DNA of 64,000 nt from an uncultured Pelagibacteraceae bacterium (GCA_902530885.1 CACABZ010000004.1:1-64000); one strand, 5' to 3'. Positions 1 to 10,762 are shown, counted from the first letter of the stretch. Notes: generated from the letters alone by a model not told the origin. Program-made: numbers and translations.

Positions 1-99
1 TAGTTTTTTGTTAATAATCGATACATTAGTGAATTTTAATTTATTTATTCTTTTTTTTAGTGACTTTTTAACAACTTCAACTTCTGGTAATTCTGGCAT
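1..99 (-). CDS. mutM: Formamidopyrimidine-DNA glycosylase, N-terminal 33 codons (cut by window edge)
   Basis: Reading the minus strand from position 99 gives a protein that begins MPELPEVEVV, the nearly invariant N-terminus of MutM/Fpg. In that family Pro2 is the catalytic nucleophile after Met removal and Glu3 assists. The enzyme excises oxidised purines such as 8-oxoguanine from DNA. The frame stays open to base 1, so the remaining roughly 240 residues lie outside the window. Only 11 bases separate this ATG from the ATG of the divergent ubiE gene, so the promoter of each must sit partly inside the other gene. The identification rests on the N-terminal motif alone, but this motif is highly specific. 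Confidence 0.88.
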   Translation of the reverse strand, partial: MPELPEVEVVKKSLKKRINKLKFTNVSIINKKL

Positions 100-110
100 A
101 TAATTTGAAT

Positions 111-815
111 ATGGAAATTAATAAAGAAGAAAAATCCAAACTAGTCAATAGTGTTTTTAATGATGTTTACAATAATTATGATTTGATGAATGATATAATG
201 TCGTTTGGCATTCATAGAATTTGGAAAAAGAACCTTATAGATTGGGCAAAACCTTCTAGAAATAGTAAAATTATTGACGTAGGTGCTGGCACTGGTGATA
301 TTTCAAAATTATGTTCGCAAAATACAGGTAATGAATGTGAAATTTACTGTGCAGAGCCAAATATCAAAATGTTAAATGAGGGAAAGAAAAGATTAAAAAG
401 ATATTCTAATATAAAATGGTTTAATGCATATGCTGAAAAATTACCATTTGATAGTGAAATTTTTGATATTTATTTTATTAGTTTTGGCATTAGAAACGTT
501 AACGATATTGATAATTCTTTAAAAGAGGCATATCGTGTTTTAAAAAAAGGGGGTAGATTTTTTTGCTTAGAATTCTCTAAAGTAGAAAACGAACTTTTGA
601 ATGCCGCTTATAAAAATTACAGCAAAATAATACCATCTATAGGTAAATTAGTTACTGGCAGCAAAGCATCATACAGTTATTTAATAAAAAGTATTGAAGA
701 ATTTTATAGTCAAGAGGAACTTTTAAATAAAATGATCTCCAATAATTTTTCAAATGTTGAATTTAGAAATCTATCAAACGGAATAGCGGCAATTCATACT
801 GGTTGGAAAATTTAA
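111..815 (+). CDS. ubiE: Ubiquinone/menaquinone biosynthesis C-methyltransferase UbiE
   Basis: Class I SAM-dependent methyltransferase of about 234 residues, the normal family size. The SAM-binding glycine motif is visible as DVGAGTGD near residue 54, and the family signatures YDLMNDIMSFGIHR (near residue 20) and FGIRNV (near residue 125) are both present. The enzyme C-methylates the demethoxy-benzoquinol ring in ubiquinone synthesis. I chose the ATG at 111 rather than the in-frame TTG at 105, which adds only two residues and has no better ribosome binding site. The stop is followed directly by the ubiB start, so the two quinone genes are cotranscribed. The mutM-ubiE-ubiB-coaBC-dut order is common in alphaproteobacteria. 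Confidence 0.93.
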   Translation: MEINKEEKSKLVNSVFNDVYNNYDLMNDIMSFGIHRIWKKNLIDWAKPSRNSKIIDVGAGTGDISKLCSQNTGNECEIYCAEPNIKMLNEGKKRLKRYSNIKWFNAYAEKLPFDSEIFDIYFISFGIRNVNDIDNSLKEAYRVLKKGGRFFCLEFSKVENELLNAAYKNYSKIIPSIGKLVTGSKASYSYLIKSIEEFYSQEELLNKMISNNFSNVEFRNLSNGIAAIHTGWKI

Positions 816-2381
816 ATGATTAGTAGATTGATACAGCTATTCAAAATTGCAAGGAAATTAGCTTCATCTGGTGCGCTCGATACGATTGATCAGATCTATA
901 AAATTCCATTTTTTTTAAAGTCTGTTTTTGAATTACTGTCATTAGGATCAGTAAAAAAAAAGGATAATAACTCAAAATCAAGAGGGGAAAAACTATGCGA
1001 TGCTTTAGAAGGTATGGGAACCACTTTTATTAAGTTAGGACAATTTCTTGCAACAAGACCAGATATAATTGGAAAAGAATTAGCTAATGACTTAGAGAAA
1101 TTACAAGACAGACTCCCTCCCTTTGAAATGGAAAAGGCTAAACAGATTTTAAAAAATGAAATAGGTCAAAAACAATACGATGACATAATTGAATTTTCAA
1201 AACCAATTGCTGCAGCATCAATAGCGCAAGTTCATTTTGCTAAAATTAAATCTGATGGAAATAATAAAGAAATAGCTATTAAAATTTTAAGACCTAATAT
1301 TGAAAAAGTTTTTAATGAAGAGTTAGATGCTTTAATGCTTTTTGCATCAATTATTGAGACATTTATTAAAAAAGCAAGACGATTGAAATTAGTTGAAGTC
1401 GTTCATTTATTAAGAGAAATAACTAATATTGAAATGGATTTAAGATTTGAGGCTGCAGCTGCTAATGAACTATATGAAAATACTGTAAATGATGATGGCT
1501 TTAAAGTTCCAAAAATTTATTGGCCATACACCTCCAAAAAAGTTTTAACATTAGACAGAGTTAACGGTGTTTCAATTAGAGAGCTTGATACTTTAAGGAA
1601 TAAAGAAATAAATCTCAAAAGTGTAGCTCAGAATTTAATTCAACATTTTTTACGGCAAGCGGTAAGAGATGGTTTTTTTCATGCTGATATGCATCAAGGT
1701 AATCTTTTTGTCGATAATGATGGAAATATTGTTCCAGTTGATTTTGGAATAATGGGAAGACTTGATAAGAATAATAAAAAATATTTAGCTGAAATTTTAT
1801 ACGGATTTATACAAAGAGATTATGTGAAAGTAGCCGAGGTTCATTTTCAAGCAGGTTTAGTGCCTAAAACAGCTTCAAAAGAAGAATTTGCTCAAGCATT
1901 AAGGTCTGTAGGTGAGCCGATATTTGGACAAAATATTAAAGATATTTCAGGAGGCAATTTATTAGCACAACTGTTTGAAATAACAGAAAAATTTAATATG
2001 CCTACACAAACACAGTTAATTTTATTACAAAAAACAATGGTAGTAGTTGAAGGAGTTGCCAGAAGACTCTATCCTGAAACTAATATTTGGAATGTTTCAA
2101 AACCAATTTTACAAAATTGGTTAGAAAATTTAAAAGGACCAGAGGCTAAAATAACAAGCGTTATTGATACATCCTCAGAAATTTTAAAAAGAATTCCTGA
2201 CTTCCCCAAAATTATGGATCAAGCTAATTATGCTCTTCAATTGATTGCTGAAGGCAAATTAAATATATCAAGCAATGGATCCAGTTCATTACAACTTGAA
2301 AAAATAAAGATAAAAAACTTTAGAAATAATGTTATAATTTCTATATTAAGTGTTGTAATTGTGAGCCTATTAGTATTCTAA
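816..2381 (+). CDS. ubiB: Ubiquinone biosynthesis protein UbiB (ABC1/ADCK atypical kinase)
   Basis: 521 residues, typical for UbiB. The KxGQ signature of the ABC1/ADCK family is seen as KLGQFLATRPD near residue 75. An alanine-rich loop (AAASIAQVH) follows near residue 133, and the catalytic-loop equivalent FFHADMHQGNLFV and VDFGIMG lie around residues 290-315. A C-terminal hydrophobic segment at about 505-520 is a likely membrane anchor. UbiB supports ubiquinone synthesis as an atypical ATPase of the membrane-associated complex. Its ATG starts on the base after the ubiE stop codon, which implies translational coupling. Confidence 0.93.
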   Translation: MISRLIQLFKIARKLASSGALDTIDQIYKIPFFLKSVFELLSLGSVKKKDNNSKSRGEKLCDALEGMGTTFIKLGQFLATRPDIIGKELANDLEKLQDRLPPFEMEKAKQILKNEIGQKQYDDIIEFSKPIAAASIAQVHFAKIKSDGNNKEIAIKILRPNIEKVFNEELDALMLFASIIETFIKKARRLKLVEVVHLLREITNIEMDLRFEAAAANELYENTVNDDGFKVPKIYWPYTSKKVLTLDRVNGVSIRELDTLRNKEINLKSVAQNLIQHFLRQAVRDGFFHADMHQGNLFVDNDGNIVPVDFGIMGRLDKNNKKYLAEILYGFIQRDYVKVAEVHFQAGLVPKTASKEEFAQALRSVGEPIFGQNIKDISGGNLLAQLFEITEKFNMPTQTQLILLQKTMVVVEGVARRLYPETNIWNVSKPILQNWLENLKGPEAKITSVIDTSSEILKRIPDFPKIMDQANYALQLIAEGKLNISSNGSSSLQLEKIKIKNFRNNVIISILSVVIVSLLVF

Positions 2382-2388
2382 TAACAAA

Positions 2389-3612
2389 ATGGAAATTAAA
2401 AAGAAAATATTATTAATTGTTGGTGGAGGCATTTCTGCTTACAAGTCTTTAGATTTGATAAGATTATTAAAAAAAAATAATTACGAACTAAAAACTGTTT
2501 TAACAAAAAGTGGAAAAGAATTTGTAACACCACTATCATTAATTTCTCTAACTGGCGGGAAAGTTTATGAGGATATTTTCGACAAAACTAATGAAACTGA
2601 AATAGATCATATATCACTCTCAAGATGGGCAGATTTAATATTAGTAATACCAACAACCGCAAATTTTATTAGCAAATTAAGTTATGGAAAAGCAGATGAC
2701 TTGGCTTCAACTTTAATCTTGGCGTCTAATAAAGAAGTTTTTCTTGTGCCAGCAATGAACGTCAGAATGTGGTCACATCCTGCAACAAGAAATAATTGTG
2801 AAACACTTAAGGGATATGGATATAAATTTATAGGGCCCGTCAAAGGCGGGATGGCATGTGGAGAGTATGGAGATGGAAAAATGTCAAGTCCCATAGAGAT
2901 ATTCGATGTGATAAGAAATTATTTCAATAATAGAAATATTTTAAAAAAAAATAACTTTAGTGCAATTGTGACAGCTGGACCAACAAGAGAATATATAGAT
3001 CCAATAAGATATTTGTCAAACGAATCAAGTGGAAAACAAGGTTGTGAAGTTGCTTTGGCTTTAAGTAAAGCTGGAATAAAAACAACTTTAATTTTGGGAC
3101 CAACAAATATGCAACCTTTAAATGATATAAAAATAGTCAATGTAAAATCAGCTGAAGATATGTTCTTAGCTGTAAAGAAACATTTACCTGCTGATATTGT
3201 CGTATGTTCAGCGGCTGTAGCTGACTTTAAACCAAGTAAGTTTTTTAATAAAAAGCTTAAAAAAGGTGAAAATTTTAAAAGTCTTAGTCTTACAAAGACA
3301 TATGATATTCTAGAATTTTTAGGTAAAAACAATAAACACAGGCCCAAAATAGTAATTGGTTTTTCCGCTGAAACAGACAACTTAATACAAAATTCAATTA
3401 AAAAATTGAGGGAAAAAAATAGCGATTTTATTATCGCTAATGATATCTCACAAAAAGGAGTGGGTTTTAATGTTGATTACAATGAAGTTTCAATTATTGA
3501 TCAAAAAGGAAATGTTGAAAAAATTAAAAAAAGTAAGAAAAGTTTTATTGCTACAGTCATAGCTGAAAAAATAATTAAAAAATTATTAGTTAATGACAAA
3601 AATTTTAATTAA
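2389..3612 (+). CDS. coaBC: Bifunctional phosphopantothenoylcysteine decarboxylase / phosphopantothenate-cysteine ligase
   Basis: 407 residues with the two classical halves. The N-terminal flavoprotein CoaC half has the His of HISLSRWAD, the substrate motif PAMNVRMW and the catalytic Cys loop GGMACGEYGDGKM. The C-terminal CoaB half starts near residue 190 with AGPTREYIDPIRYLSNESSGKQG-type nucleotide/substrate contacts. Together they convert 4'-phosphopantothenate and cysteine to 4'-phosphopantetheine in CoA synthesis. The gene lies 7 bases after ubiB, and its 3' end overlaps dut by 20 bases; coaBC next to dut is a widespread bacterial pairing. Confidence 0.94.
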   Translation: MEIKKKILLIVGGGISAYKSLDLIRLLKKNNYELKTVLTKSGKEFVTPLSLISLTGGKVYEDIFDKTNETEIDHISLSRWADLILVIPTTANFISKLSYGKADDLASTLILASNKEVFLVPAMNVRMWSHPATRNNCETLKGYGYKFIGPVKGGMACGEYGDGKMSSPIEIFDVIRNYFNNRNILKKNNFSAIVTAGPTREYIDPIRYLSNESSGKQGCEVALALSKAGIKTTLILGPTNMQPLNDIKIVNVKSAEDMFLAVKKHLPADIVVCSAAVADFKPSKFFNKKLKKGENFKSLSLTKTYDILEFLGKNNKHRPKIVIGFSAETDNLIQNSIKKLREKNSDFIIANDISQKGVGFNVDYNEVSIIDQKGNVEKIKKSKKSFIATVIAEKIIKKLLVNDKNFN

Positions 3613-4030
3613 AAAAATATCAAAAAAAGCAAAAATACCCAAATATGAAACTGATGGAGCTTCTGGTTTGGACATTTCAGCTTGTTTAGAAAAAAAAATA
3701 ATAATTAAACCTGGTGAAAAATATTTAGTTCCTACTGGAATTGCTGTGGCGATTGAAAAAAAATATGAGATACAAATACGACCTCGATCAGGTTTAGCTG
3801 CGAAAAGTTCAATATCAGTACTAAATAGCCCTGGTACAATAGACTCTGATTATCGTGGTGAAATTAAGGTTATATTAATAAATTTAGGAAATAATAATTT
3901 TGAAATAACAGATGGTTTAAGAATTGCTCAAATGGTCCTTTGCCCAGTTGTTAAAGCTAGCATAGAAGAAGTTCAAGATTTAGGTGCTACTGACAGAGGA
4001 AAGGGAGGATTCGGTTCAACAGGTGTTTAA
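3593..4030 (+). CDS. dut: Deoxyuridine 5'-triphosphate nucleotidohydrolase (dUTPase)
   Basis: 145 residues, the normal size of a trimeric dUTPase. The five motifs can be read in order: GLDISA (1), RPRSGLAAK (2), GTIDSDYRGEI (3, with the catalytic Asp), GLRIAQMV (4) and the flexible C-terminal RGKGGFGSTG (5). It hydrolyses dUTP to dUMP and so keeps uracil out of DNA and supplies dTMP synthesis. The start lies inside coaBC and the stop region overlaps the next gene, so all three are likely translated from one message. Confidence 0.95.
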   Translation: MTKILIKKISKKAKIPKYETDGASGLDISACLEKKIIIKPGEKYLVPTGIAVAIEKKYEIQIRPRSGLAAKSSISVLNSPGTIDSDYRGEIKVILINLGNNNFEITDGLRIAQMVLCPVVKASIEEVQDLGATDRGKGGFGSTGV

Positions 4031-4775
4031 AAATAAATTTTCTACCTCTAATTATAAAAAATATTCAAAACAAATTATTCTCAAAAAATTTGGTATTATT
4101 GGACAAAAAAAAATATTTTCTTCAAAAATTTTAATAATTGGCATGGGTGGGTTAGGATGTCCTTTATCAATTTACTTGGCAAGTCTGGGCGTAGGAAATT
4201 TAGGCATAGTGGACAATGATAAGGTAGAATTGTCTAATTTAAATAGACAAATTTTATACACTCAGAAAGACTTAGGAAAATTCAAAGTTGAAGTTGCACG
4301 GAAAAGAATAAAAAAAATTAATACTAAAATTAATCTTAATATTTATAAACTCAAAATTGATAAGAAAAATATAAATAAAATTTTTAGCAATTATGATATA
4401 ATCTGTGATGGCACTGACAACTTTGAAAGTCGATTGTTAATTAATGATTTTTGTTTAAAGCAAAATAAAGTTTTAATATCTGCAGCTGTTAGTGGATTTG
4501 ATGGACATCTTTTTAAATTTAACTTTAAAAAAAAAATACCATGTTACAGATGTTTTATGCCTGAAATACCTGAAATAAATTATAACTGTGAAACAGAAGG
4601 TGTGATTCCCCCTTTAACAGGAATACTTGGAACATTACAGGCCAATGAAGTGTTAAATACAATATTAGATTTTAATTCTGATTTAGAATCAAAATTTTTA
4701 ATTTTTGATTCAAAAAAAATGAATTTCAGAAAAGCAAAAATTCTAAAAAATAAAAATTGTATAAATAAATGTTAA
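4023..4775 (+). CDS. MoeB/ThiF-family adenylyltransferase
   Basis: E1-like enzyme of the HesA/MoeB/ThiF family, which adenylates the C-terminal glycine of a ubiquitin-like sulfur carrier (MoaD or ThiS). The early motif YSKQIILKKFG, the ATP-binding glycine loop GMGGLGCP, DNDKVELSNLNRQ and the CYRC half of the zinc site are all visible. The open frame begins at a GTG at 3984, but I prefer the GTG at 4023, which follows an AAGGGAGGA sequence and leaves only an 8-base overlap with dut. That gives 250 residues. The expected second Cys pair near the C-terminus is spaced CxxxC (CINKC) rather than CxxC. No MoaD or ThiS gene is nearby, so MoeB and ThiF cannot be separated. Confidence 0.8.
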   Translation: MFKNKFSTSNYKKYSKQIILKKFGIIGQKKIFSSKILIIGMGGLGCPLSIYLASLGVGNLGIVDNDKVELSNLNRQILYTQKDLGKFKVEVARKRIKKINTKINLNIYKLKIDKKNINKIFSNYDIICDGTDNFESRLLINDFCLKQNKVLISAAVSGFDGHLFKFNFKKKIPCYRCFMPEIPEINYNCETEGVIPPLTGILGTLQANEVLNTILDFNSDLESKFLIFDSKKMNFRKAKILKNKNCINKC

Positions 4776-5209
4776 GATTGTTGATTATTACTTTATTAAC
4801 ATTTAGTACGAATTCTTATTCTAGTGACGAATACTTTTTAACATTAAGAAATAACGAGGTAAATTTAAGACTAGGCCCTTCATTTGAATATCCTATTAAA
4901 ATTATTTATCATAAAAAATATTTACCTGTACTCATACAAGACAAACTAGATAATTTCAGAAAAGTTCGAGACCACGACAATAACACGGGTTGGATACATC
5001 TTTCTCAACTATCAAAAAAAAAGGCTGCAATTACTGTTAATGATGAAACAATATTATTTAATAGACCAACTATTTACTCAAAGCCTCAAGCTAAAATTTT
5101 AAAAGGAAGATTGTGCATTATTTCAAAATGTAAAGAGGAGTGGTGTAAAATCAAAACTGGTTCTTACAAGGGATGGATTAAAAAAAAAGCACTTTGGGGA
5201 AGATTATAA
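4769..5209 (+). CDS. Exported bacterial SH3-domain protein
   Basis: 146 residues with a short N-terminal hydrophobic signal (LLIITLLTFSTNSYS) and then two SH3b-like stretches. The first has NEVNLRLGPSFEYPI with a later GWIHLSQL; the second ends with WCKIKTGSYKGWIKK. Such SH3_3/SH3_4-type proteins are exported and usually bind the cell wall or partner proteins in the periplasm. The start overlaps the preceding MoeB/ThiF stop (ATGTTAA). The exact function is unknown; the domain call rests on the N-x-R-x-GP and GW-[IV] patterns. Confidence 0.7.
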   Translation: MLRLLIITLLTFSTNSYSSDEYFLTLRNNEVNLRLGPSFEYPIKIIYHKKYLPVLIQDKLDNFRKVRDHDNNTGWIHLSQLSKKKAAITVNDETILFNRPTIYSKPQAKILKGRLCIISKCKEEWCKIKTGSYKGWIKKKALWGRL

Positions 5210-5216
5210 CTTCAAA

Positions 5217-5459
5217 CTATTTTGATATTTTTGATGCCCAGAATTTATCTAGCAAGAAATACCAAACTGTATTAGCTAATGGTTCTACTATAGCGTCTGT
5301 TAAAGCAATGGCAAATGAAACATCTGCTACTAGCATTAAAACTGTTATTGCGATAGCAAAGTGACCGATCGTATATACTAATGTTCGTAAAAGCGAGCCT
5401 TTATTGTTCTCATAAATTCTTTTGGCGGCGCCATGTATGCCTTCTGTAAATTCAGTCAT
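5217..5459 (-). CDS. Small DUF2061-type inner-membrane protein
   Basis: 80 residues. It has a conserved amphipathic start (KRIYENNKGSLLRTLVYTIGHF) and a hydrophobic segment (AIAITVLMLVADVSFAIALT). The C-terminal part, with ANTVWYFLLDKFW, resembles the W-Y-x-x-H/D-x-x-W pattern of DUF2061 membrane proteins. The function is unknown. It begins one base after the katG stop on the same strand, so it is almost certainly cotranscribed with katG. That hints at a role in the peroxide response, but this is inference. Confidence 0.65.
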   Translation of the reverse strand: MTEFTEGIHGAAKRIYENNKGSLLRTLVYTIGHFAIAITVLMLVADVSFAIALTDAIVEPLANTVWYFLLDKFWASKISK

Positions 5460-5460
5460 A

Positions 5461-7638
<2,178 letters not shown>

Positions 7639-7645
7639 CTAGATA

Positions 7646-7679
7646 TCTAGTTTATAATAATTCTAAACTAGAAAGTCAA
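7646..7679 (-). promoter_or_regulatory. katG promoter with embedded Irr/PerR-like operator palindrome
   Basis: On the minus strand a -35 hexamer TTGACT (7679-7674) and a -10 hexamer TATAAA (7656-7651) are separated by exactly 17 bases. A 27-base palindrome centred on 7659 covers 7646-7672: on the plus strand the left arm is TCTAGTTTATAAT, then a central A, then ATTCTAAACTAGA, with one mismatched pair. The core TTTATAATAATTCTAAA differs at one position from the published alphaproteobacterial iron-control element pattern TTTAGAA-N3-TTCTAAA. It also resembles the PerR box TTATAAT-N-ATTATAA. It fills the spacer and the -10 element, so binding should block transcription. The predicted start point is about 12 bases before the katG ATG. 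Confidence 0.7.
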
Positions 7680-7688
7680 TAAAGATAA

Positions 7689-8108
7689 TTATTTTTGAAT
7701 TCTAATTACAACTTCAAGATTTTTGATTTTTTTACCTTTTGGAGGGATCGGAACTTTGCTTAATTTTATTTGGCTGTAATGAATATCAGTAAGTTCTTTG
7801 CTTCCTTCATCATAAAAGTGATGGTGCGACTTAGTGTTCGTATCATAATAACTTTTATTTTTACTAGTTAAAATTTCTTTTAAATACCCCGCGCTAGTAA
7901 ATGCTTCGACTGTATTATAGATTGTTGCTAAAGAAACTTTTGTACCTATATTTTTATTTATTTTTTTATTTAATGTCTCAACTGTAAAATGAAAAGTTTT
8001 TTCTCTATTGAATAAAAACTGACAAATTTTTAGGCGCTGTTTAGTGGGTCTAAGATTTGACGATCTTAGTTTTTGGACGTACGTTTTTAAATTACCACTG
8101 ATAATCAT
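7689..8108 (-). CDS. irr: Fur-superfamily iron/haem response regulator Irr
   Basis: 139 residues with the Fur fold: a winged helix at residues 15-80 (LRPTKQRLKICQFLF, then SLATIYNTVEAFTSAGYLKEI) and a C-terminal metal/haem-binding region with the triple His of SHHHFYDEG. The tail KVPIPPKGKKIKNLEVVIRI matches the Irr subgroup (VPxPPxGxxIxxVEVVVRI) rather than Fur, Mur or Zur. In rhizobia Irr is stable when haem is scarce and represses or activates iron-dependent genes through the iron-control element. The divergent fabA-fabB-fabI neighbourhood is the same as that of irr in Rhizobiales. A cysteine-containing haem regulatory motif is not seen at the N-terminus. Confidence 0.85.
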   Translation of the reverse strand: MIISGNLKTYVQKLRSSNLRPTKQRLKICQFLFNREKTFHFTVETLNKKINKNIGTKVSLATIYNTVEAFTSAGYLKEILTSKNKSYYDTNTKSHHHFYDEGSKELTDIHYSQIKLSKVPIPPKGKKIKNLEVVIRIQK

Positions 8109-8138
8109 TGCTTTTGTTTACTTTATAATTCCAAACTA

Positions 8139-8166
8139 TTTATATATAATTACCTAATTTAATCAA
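8139..8166 (-). promoter_or_regulatory. Predicted irr promoter
   Basis: Minus strand: TTGATT (8166-8161), a 16-base spacer, then TATAAA (8144-8139), placing the start point about 24 bases ahead of the irr ATG. A single TTTAGAA half-site (8184-8178) lies just upstream against the fabA start codon and could be a weak Irr contact. It is a prediction from hexamer match only. Confidence 0.4.
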
Positions 8167-8185
8167 GTAAAACCATATTCTAAAA

Positions 8186-8692
8186 ATGAAGCAAAAAAAT
8201 AGTTATAATTATCAAGATTTAATTGACTGTGGAAACGGAGTTCTTTTTGGAGAGGGAAACGCAAAATTACCTCTGCCTCCAATGCTCATGTTTGATAGAA
8301 TTACAAAAATTGAAAATAATGCCGGATCTTTCAAACGAGGATATTTAGAAGCAGAATTAGAAATTAAAGATGATCTTTGGTTTTTTAAATGTCATTTCCA
8401 AAATGATCCTGTAATGCCTGGATGTCTTGGATTAGATGCTATGTGGCAATTAGTTGGCTTTTACCTTGGTTGGACTGGAGAGCCAGGAAAAGGAAGGGCT
8501 TTAGGAGTAAGCACAGTAAAATTTACTGGTGAAGTATTAAAAAAAATTAAGATAGCTACTTATAAAATTAATATAAAAAGAATTTTAAAAAAAGAGGGTG
8601 CTGTAGTAGGATTGGCTAATGGTACATTAGATGCTGATGGAAAAGTAATTTACGTAGCAGAAAACTTGAAGGTAGGTTTGTTTAAATCATGA
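8186..8692 (+). CDS. fabA: 3-hydroxydecanoyl-[ACP] dehydratase/isomerase
   Basis: 168 residues, the usual FabA length. The active-site His lies in [16 protein letters not shown] (near residue 71) and the catalytic Asp in [13 protein letters not shown] (near residue 85), both in the FabA rather than FabZ context. FabA dehydrates 3-hydroxydecanoyl-ACP and isomerises the trans-2 to the cis-3 bond, committing carbon to unsaturated fatty acids in anaerobic-type synthesis. It overlaps fabB by four bases (ATGA) and is divergent from irr. Confidence 0.95.
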   Translation: MKQKNSYNYQDLIDCGNGVLFGEGNAKLPLPPMLMFDRITKIENNAGSFKRGYLEAELEIKDDLWFFKCHFQNDPVMPGCLGLDAMWQLVGFYLGWTGEPGKGRALGVSTVKFTGEVLKKIKIATYKINIKRILKKEGAVVGLANGTLDADGKVIYVAENLKVGLFKS

Positions 8693-9900
8693 GAAGAGTG
8701 GTAATTACAGGTCTTGGTATCGTTTCTTGTCTTGGTAATAATCAAGAAGAGGTCCATCAATCTCTACTTAATTCAAAATCAGGTATTGCCTTTGCTGAAG
8801 AGTATAAAGAACATAATCTTAAAAGCCATGTTCATGGTAAACCAAATATTAAATTGTCCGATTTTGTTGACAGGAAAACTATAAGATTTATGGGGTCTGG
8901 ATCAGCATACAATTATATTGCCATGAAAGAGGCAATTTCTGACTCTGGTTTAGAGGAAAATCAAGTAAGTAATTTTAAGACCGGAATTATAATGGGTTCT
9001 GGTGGACCATCTATTGAAAATGTGATTCTCGCTGCAGATAAAACAAGAGCTAAAACTCCAAAATTAATGGGACCGTTTATTGTACCTAGAACAATGGGCA
9101 GCACAGCTTCAGCGACACTTGCAGTACCCTTTAAGATTAAAGGCACCAATTATACGATGAGTTCAGCTTGTGCAACTAGCGGGCATTGTATTGGAAACGC
9201 GATGGAACTAATTCAAATGGGAAAACAGGATATCATTTTCGCGGGTGGAAGTGAAGAAGTTCATTGGGCTATGACAGCAATGTTTGATGCCATGACTGCG
9301 TTGTCCTCAAAATATAACGATAAACCTAAAACTGCTTCACGAGCTTATGATAAAAATAGAGATGGATTTGTTATTGCTGGCGGAGCTGGAGTTTTAGTAC
9401 TTGAAGAATATGAGCATGCAAAAGCTAGAGGAGCAAAAATTTATGCCGAATTAACTGGTTATGGAGCAACATCTGATGGTTATGACATGGTGGCGCCATC
9501 TGGTGAAGGCGCTGTAAGATGCATGCAAATGGCCATGGCTACCTCTAAAAATAAAATTGACTATATAAATACTCATGGCACATCGACACCAGTAGGAGAT
9601 ATAACCGAATTAAATGCTGTTAAAAAAACTTTTGGAGACAAGATTCCTAAAATTAGTTCCACAAAATCTTTATCCGGACATCCGTTGGGAGCTGCATCTG
9701 TTCATGAAGCTATTTATTGTTTAATCATGATGAAAAATAATTTTATCACTGGTTCAGCTAATATTAATGAAATGGATGAGGAAGCTAAAAAATTTCCAAT
9801 AGTAACAAAAACTGAAAAAGGAGCTTCACTTAACGCAGTGATGTCTAACAGTTTTGGTTTCGGAGGCACAAATGCTGCTTTAATTTTTGAGAAGGTATAA
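8689..9900 (+). CDS. fabB: 3-oxoacyl-[ACP] synthase I
   Basis: 403-residue ketosynthase. The nucleophile Cys161 is in [14 protein letters not shown], and the two catalytic His are in [10 protein letters not shown] and GHPLGAA. A glycine-rich C-terminus, [12 protein letters not shown], closes the fold. Pairing with FabA marks it as FabB, which elongates cis-3-decenoyl-ACP; FabF would normally sit next to acpP. Translation is coupled to fabA through the ATGA overlap, and fabI follows 2 bases after its stop. Confidence 0.95.
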   Translation: MRRVVITGLGIVSCLGNNQEEVHQSLLNSKSGIAFAEEYKEHNLKSHVHGKPNIKLSDFVDRKTIRFMGSGSAYNYIAMKEAISDSGLEENQVSNFKTGIIMGSGGPSIENVILAADKTRAKTPKLMGPFIVPRTMGSTASATLAVPFKIKGTNYTMSSACATSGHCIGNAMELIQMGKQDIIFAGGSEEVHWAMTAMFDAMTALSSKYNDKPKTASRAYDKNRDGFVIAGGAGVLVLEEYEHAKARGAKIYAELTGYGATSDGYDMVAPSGEGAVRCMQMAMATSKNKIDYINTHGTSTPVGDITELNAVKKTFGDKIPKISSTKSLSGHPLGAASVHEAIYCLIMMKNNFITGSANINEMDEEAKKFPIVTKTEKGASLNAVMSNSFGFGGTNAALIFEKV

Positions 9901-9902
9901 TT

Positions 9903-10688
9903 ATGAGTTTAATGAAAGGTAAAAAGGGATTAATAATGGGTGTTGCAAATGAGAGATCAATTGCGTGGGGAATTTCTCAAAAACTTTCAGAAGCGGGTGC
10001 TGAACTAGCTTTTACTTATTTAGGTGATGCACTAAAAAAAAGAGTTTTGCCTTTAGCTGAAAAGCTGAATTCAAAAGTTACTTTTAGTTGTGACGTTGAA
10101 AAAAAAGAAGAAATCAAAAAACTTTTTGAAGATATAAAATCTAAATGGGGTGAAATTGATTTTGTGGTTCACGCAGTCGCTTTTTCTGATAAATCTGAAT
10201 TATCTGGTGAATATTTAAATACAACAAGAGAAAATTTTCTTAAAAGTATGCTTATTTCTTGTTTTTCCTTTACAGAAATTTCTAAAGAAGCTTCTCAAAT
10301 AATGAAAAATGGTGGTAGTTTATTAACTCTGACTTATGAGTCTAATAAAGCAATTCCTAACTACAATGTTATGGGAATTTGTAAATCTGCCTTAGAGGCT
10401 AGTGTAAAATATTTAGCTAGAGATCTAGGACAAAAGAAAATAAGGGTAAATGCTATAAGTGCTGGACCAATTAAAACCTTAGCTGCGTCAGCTATTGGTG
10501 ATGCAAAATTTTTGTACAAGTGGAATGAGGATCATTCTTTTTTAAAAAGAAACGTTGATATTCATGATGTAGGTAATTCAGCGTTATACTTGTTAAGCAA
10601 TTTGGCAAGCGGAGTTACCGGAGAAATACACTATGTTGATGCTGGATATAACAAAGTAGGTATGCCAGATCCAAAAAATATAACTTAA
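9903..10688 (+). CDS. fabI: Enoyl-[ACP] reductase (NADH)
   Basis: 261 residues. The FabI version of the short-chain dehydrogenase nucleotide loop is GVANERSIAWGI near the N-terminus. The catalytic Tyr-x6-Lys is YNVMGICK near residues 152-159, and the C-terminal GEIHYVDAGYNKVGM is characteristic. It reduces the trans-2 double bond at the end of each elongation cycle. It is the last member of fabA-fabB-fabI, an operon order shared with many alphaproteobacteria beside irr. Confidence 0.94.
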   Translation: MSLMKGKKGLIMGVANERSIAWGISQKLSEAGAELAFTYLGDALKKRVLPLAEKLNSKVTFSCDVEKKEEIKKLFEDIKSKWGEIDFVVHAVAFSDKSELSGEYLNTTRENFLKSMLISCFSFTEISKEASQIMKNGGSLLTLTYESNKAIPNYNVMGICKSALEASVKYLARDLGQKKIRVNAISAGPIKTLAASAIGDAKFLYKWNEDHSFLKRNVDIHDVGNSALYLLSNLASGVTGEIHYVDAGYNKVGMPDPKNIT

Positions 10689-10762
10689 CTTGTGAAAATC
10701 ACATCACTAAAATGCATAAATAGTAACACCCAAATAATTAAGAAAGTTTAAAAATTGTAAAA

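Noticed and set aside
2919-3380. Minus-strand 153-codon open frame opposite coaBC
   Set aside because: Shadow of a well-supported gene; no ribosome binding site or recognisable domain.
8109-8185. A second full Irr box between irr and fabA
   Set aside because: Only a TTTAGAA half-site and a degenerate TTTATAATTCCAAA are seen; there is no symmetric palindrome like the one before katG.
10691-10703. TGTGA-AAA-TCACA inverted repeat after fabI
   Set aside because: The stem is only 5 bp without a U tract, and the 3-base spacer does not fit the 6-base spacing of CRP-type sites; likely chance in AT-rich DNA.
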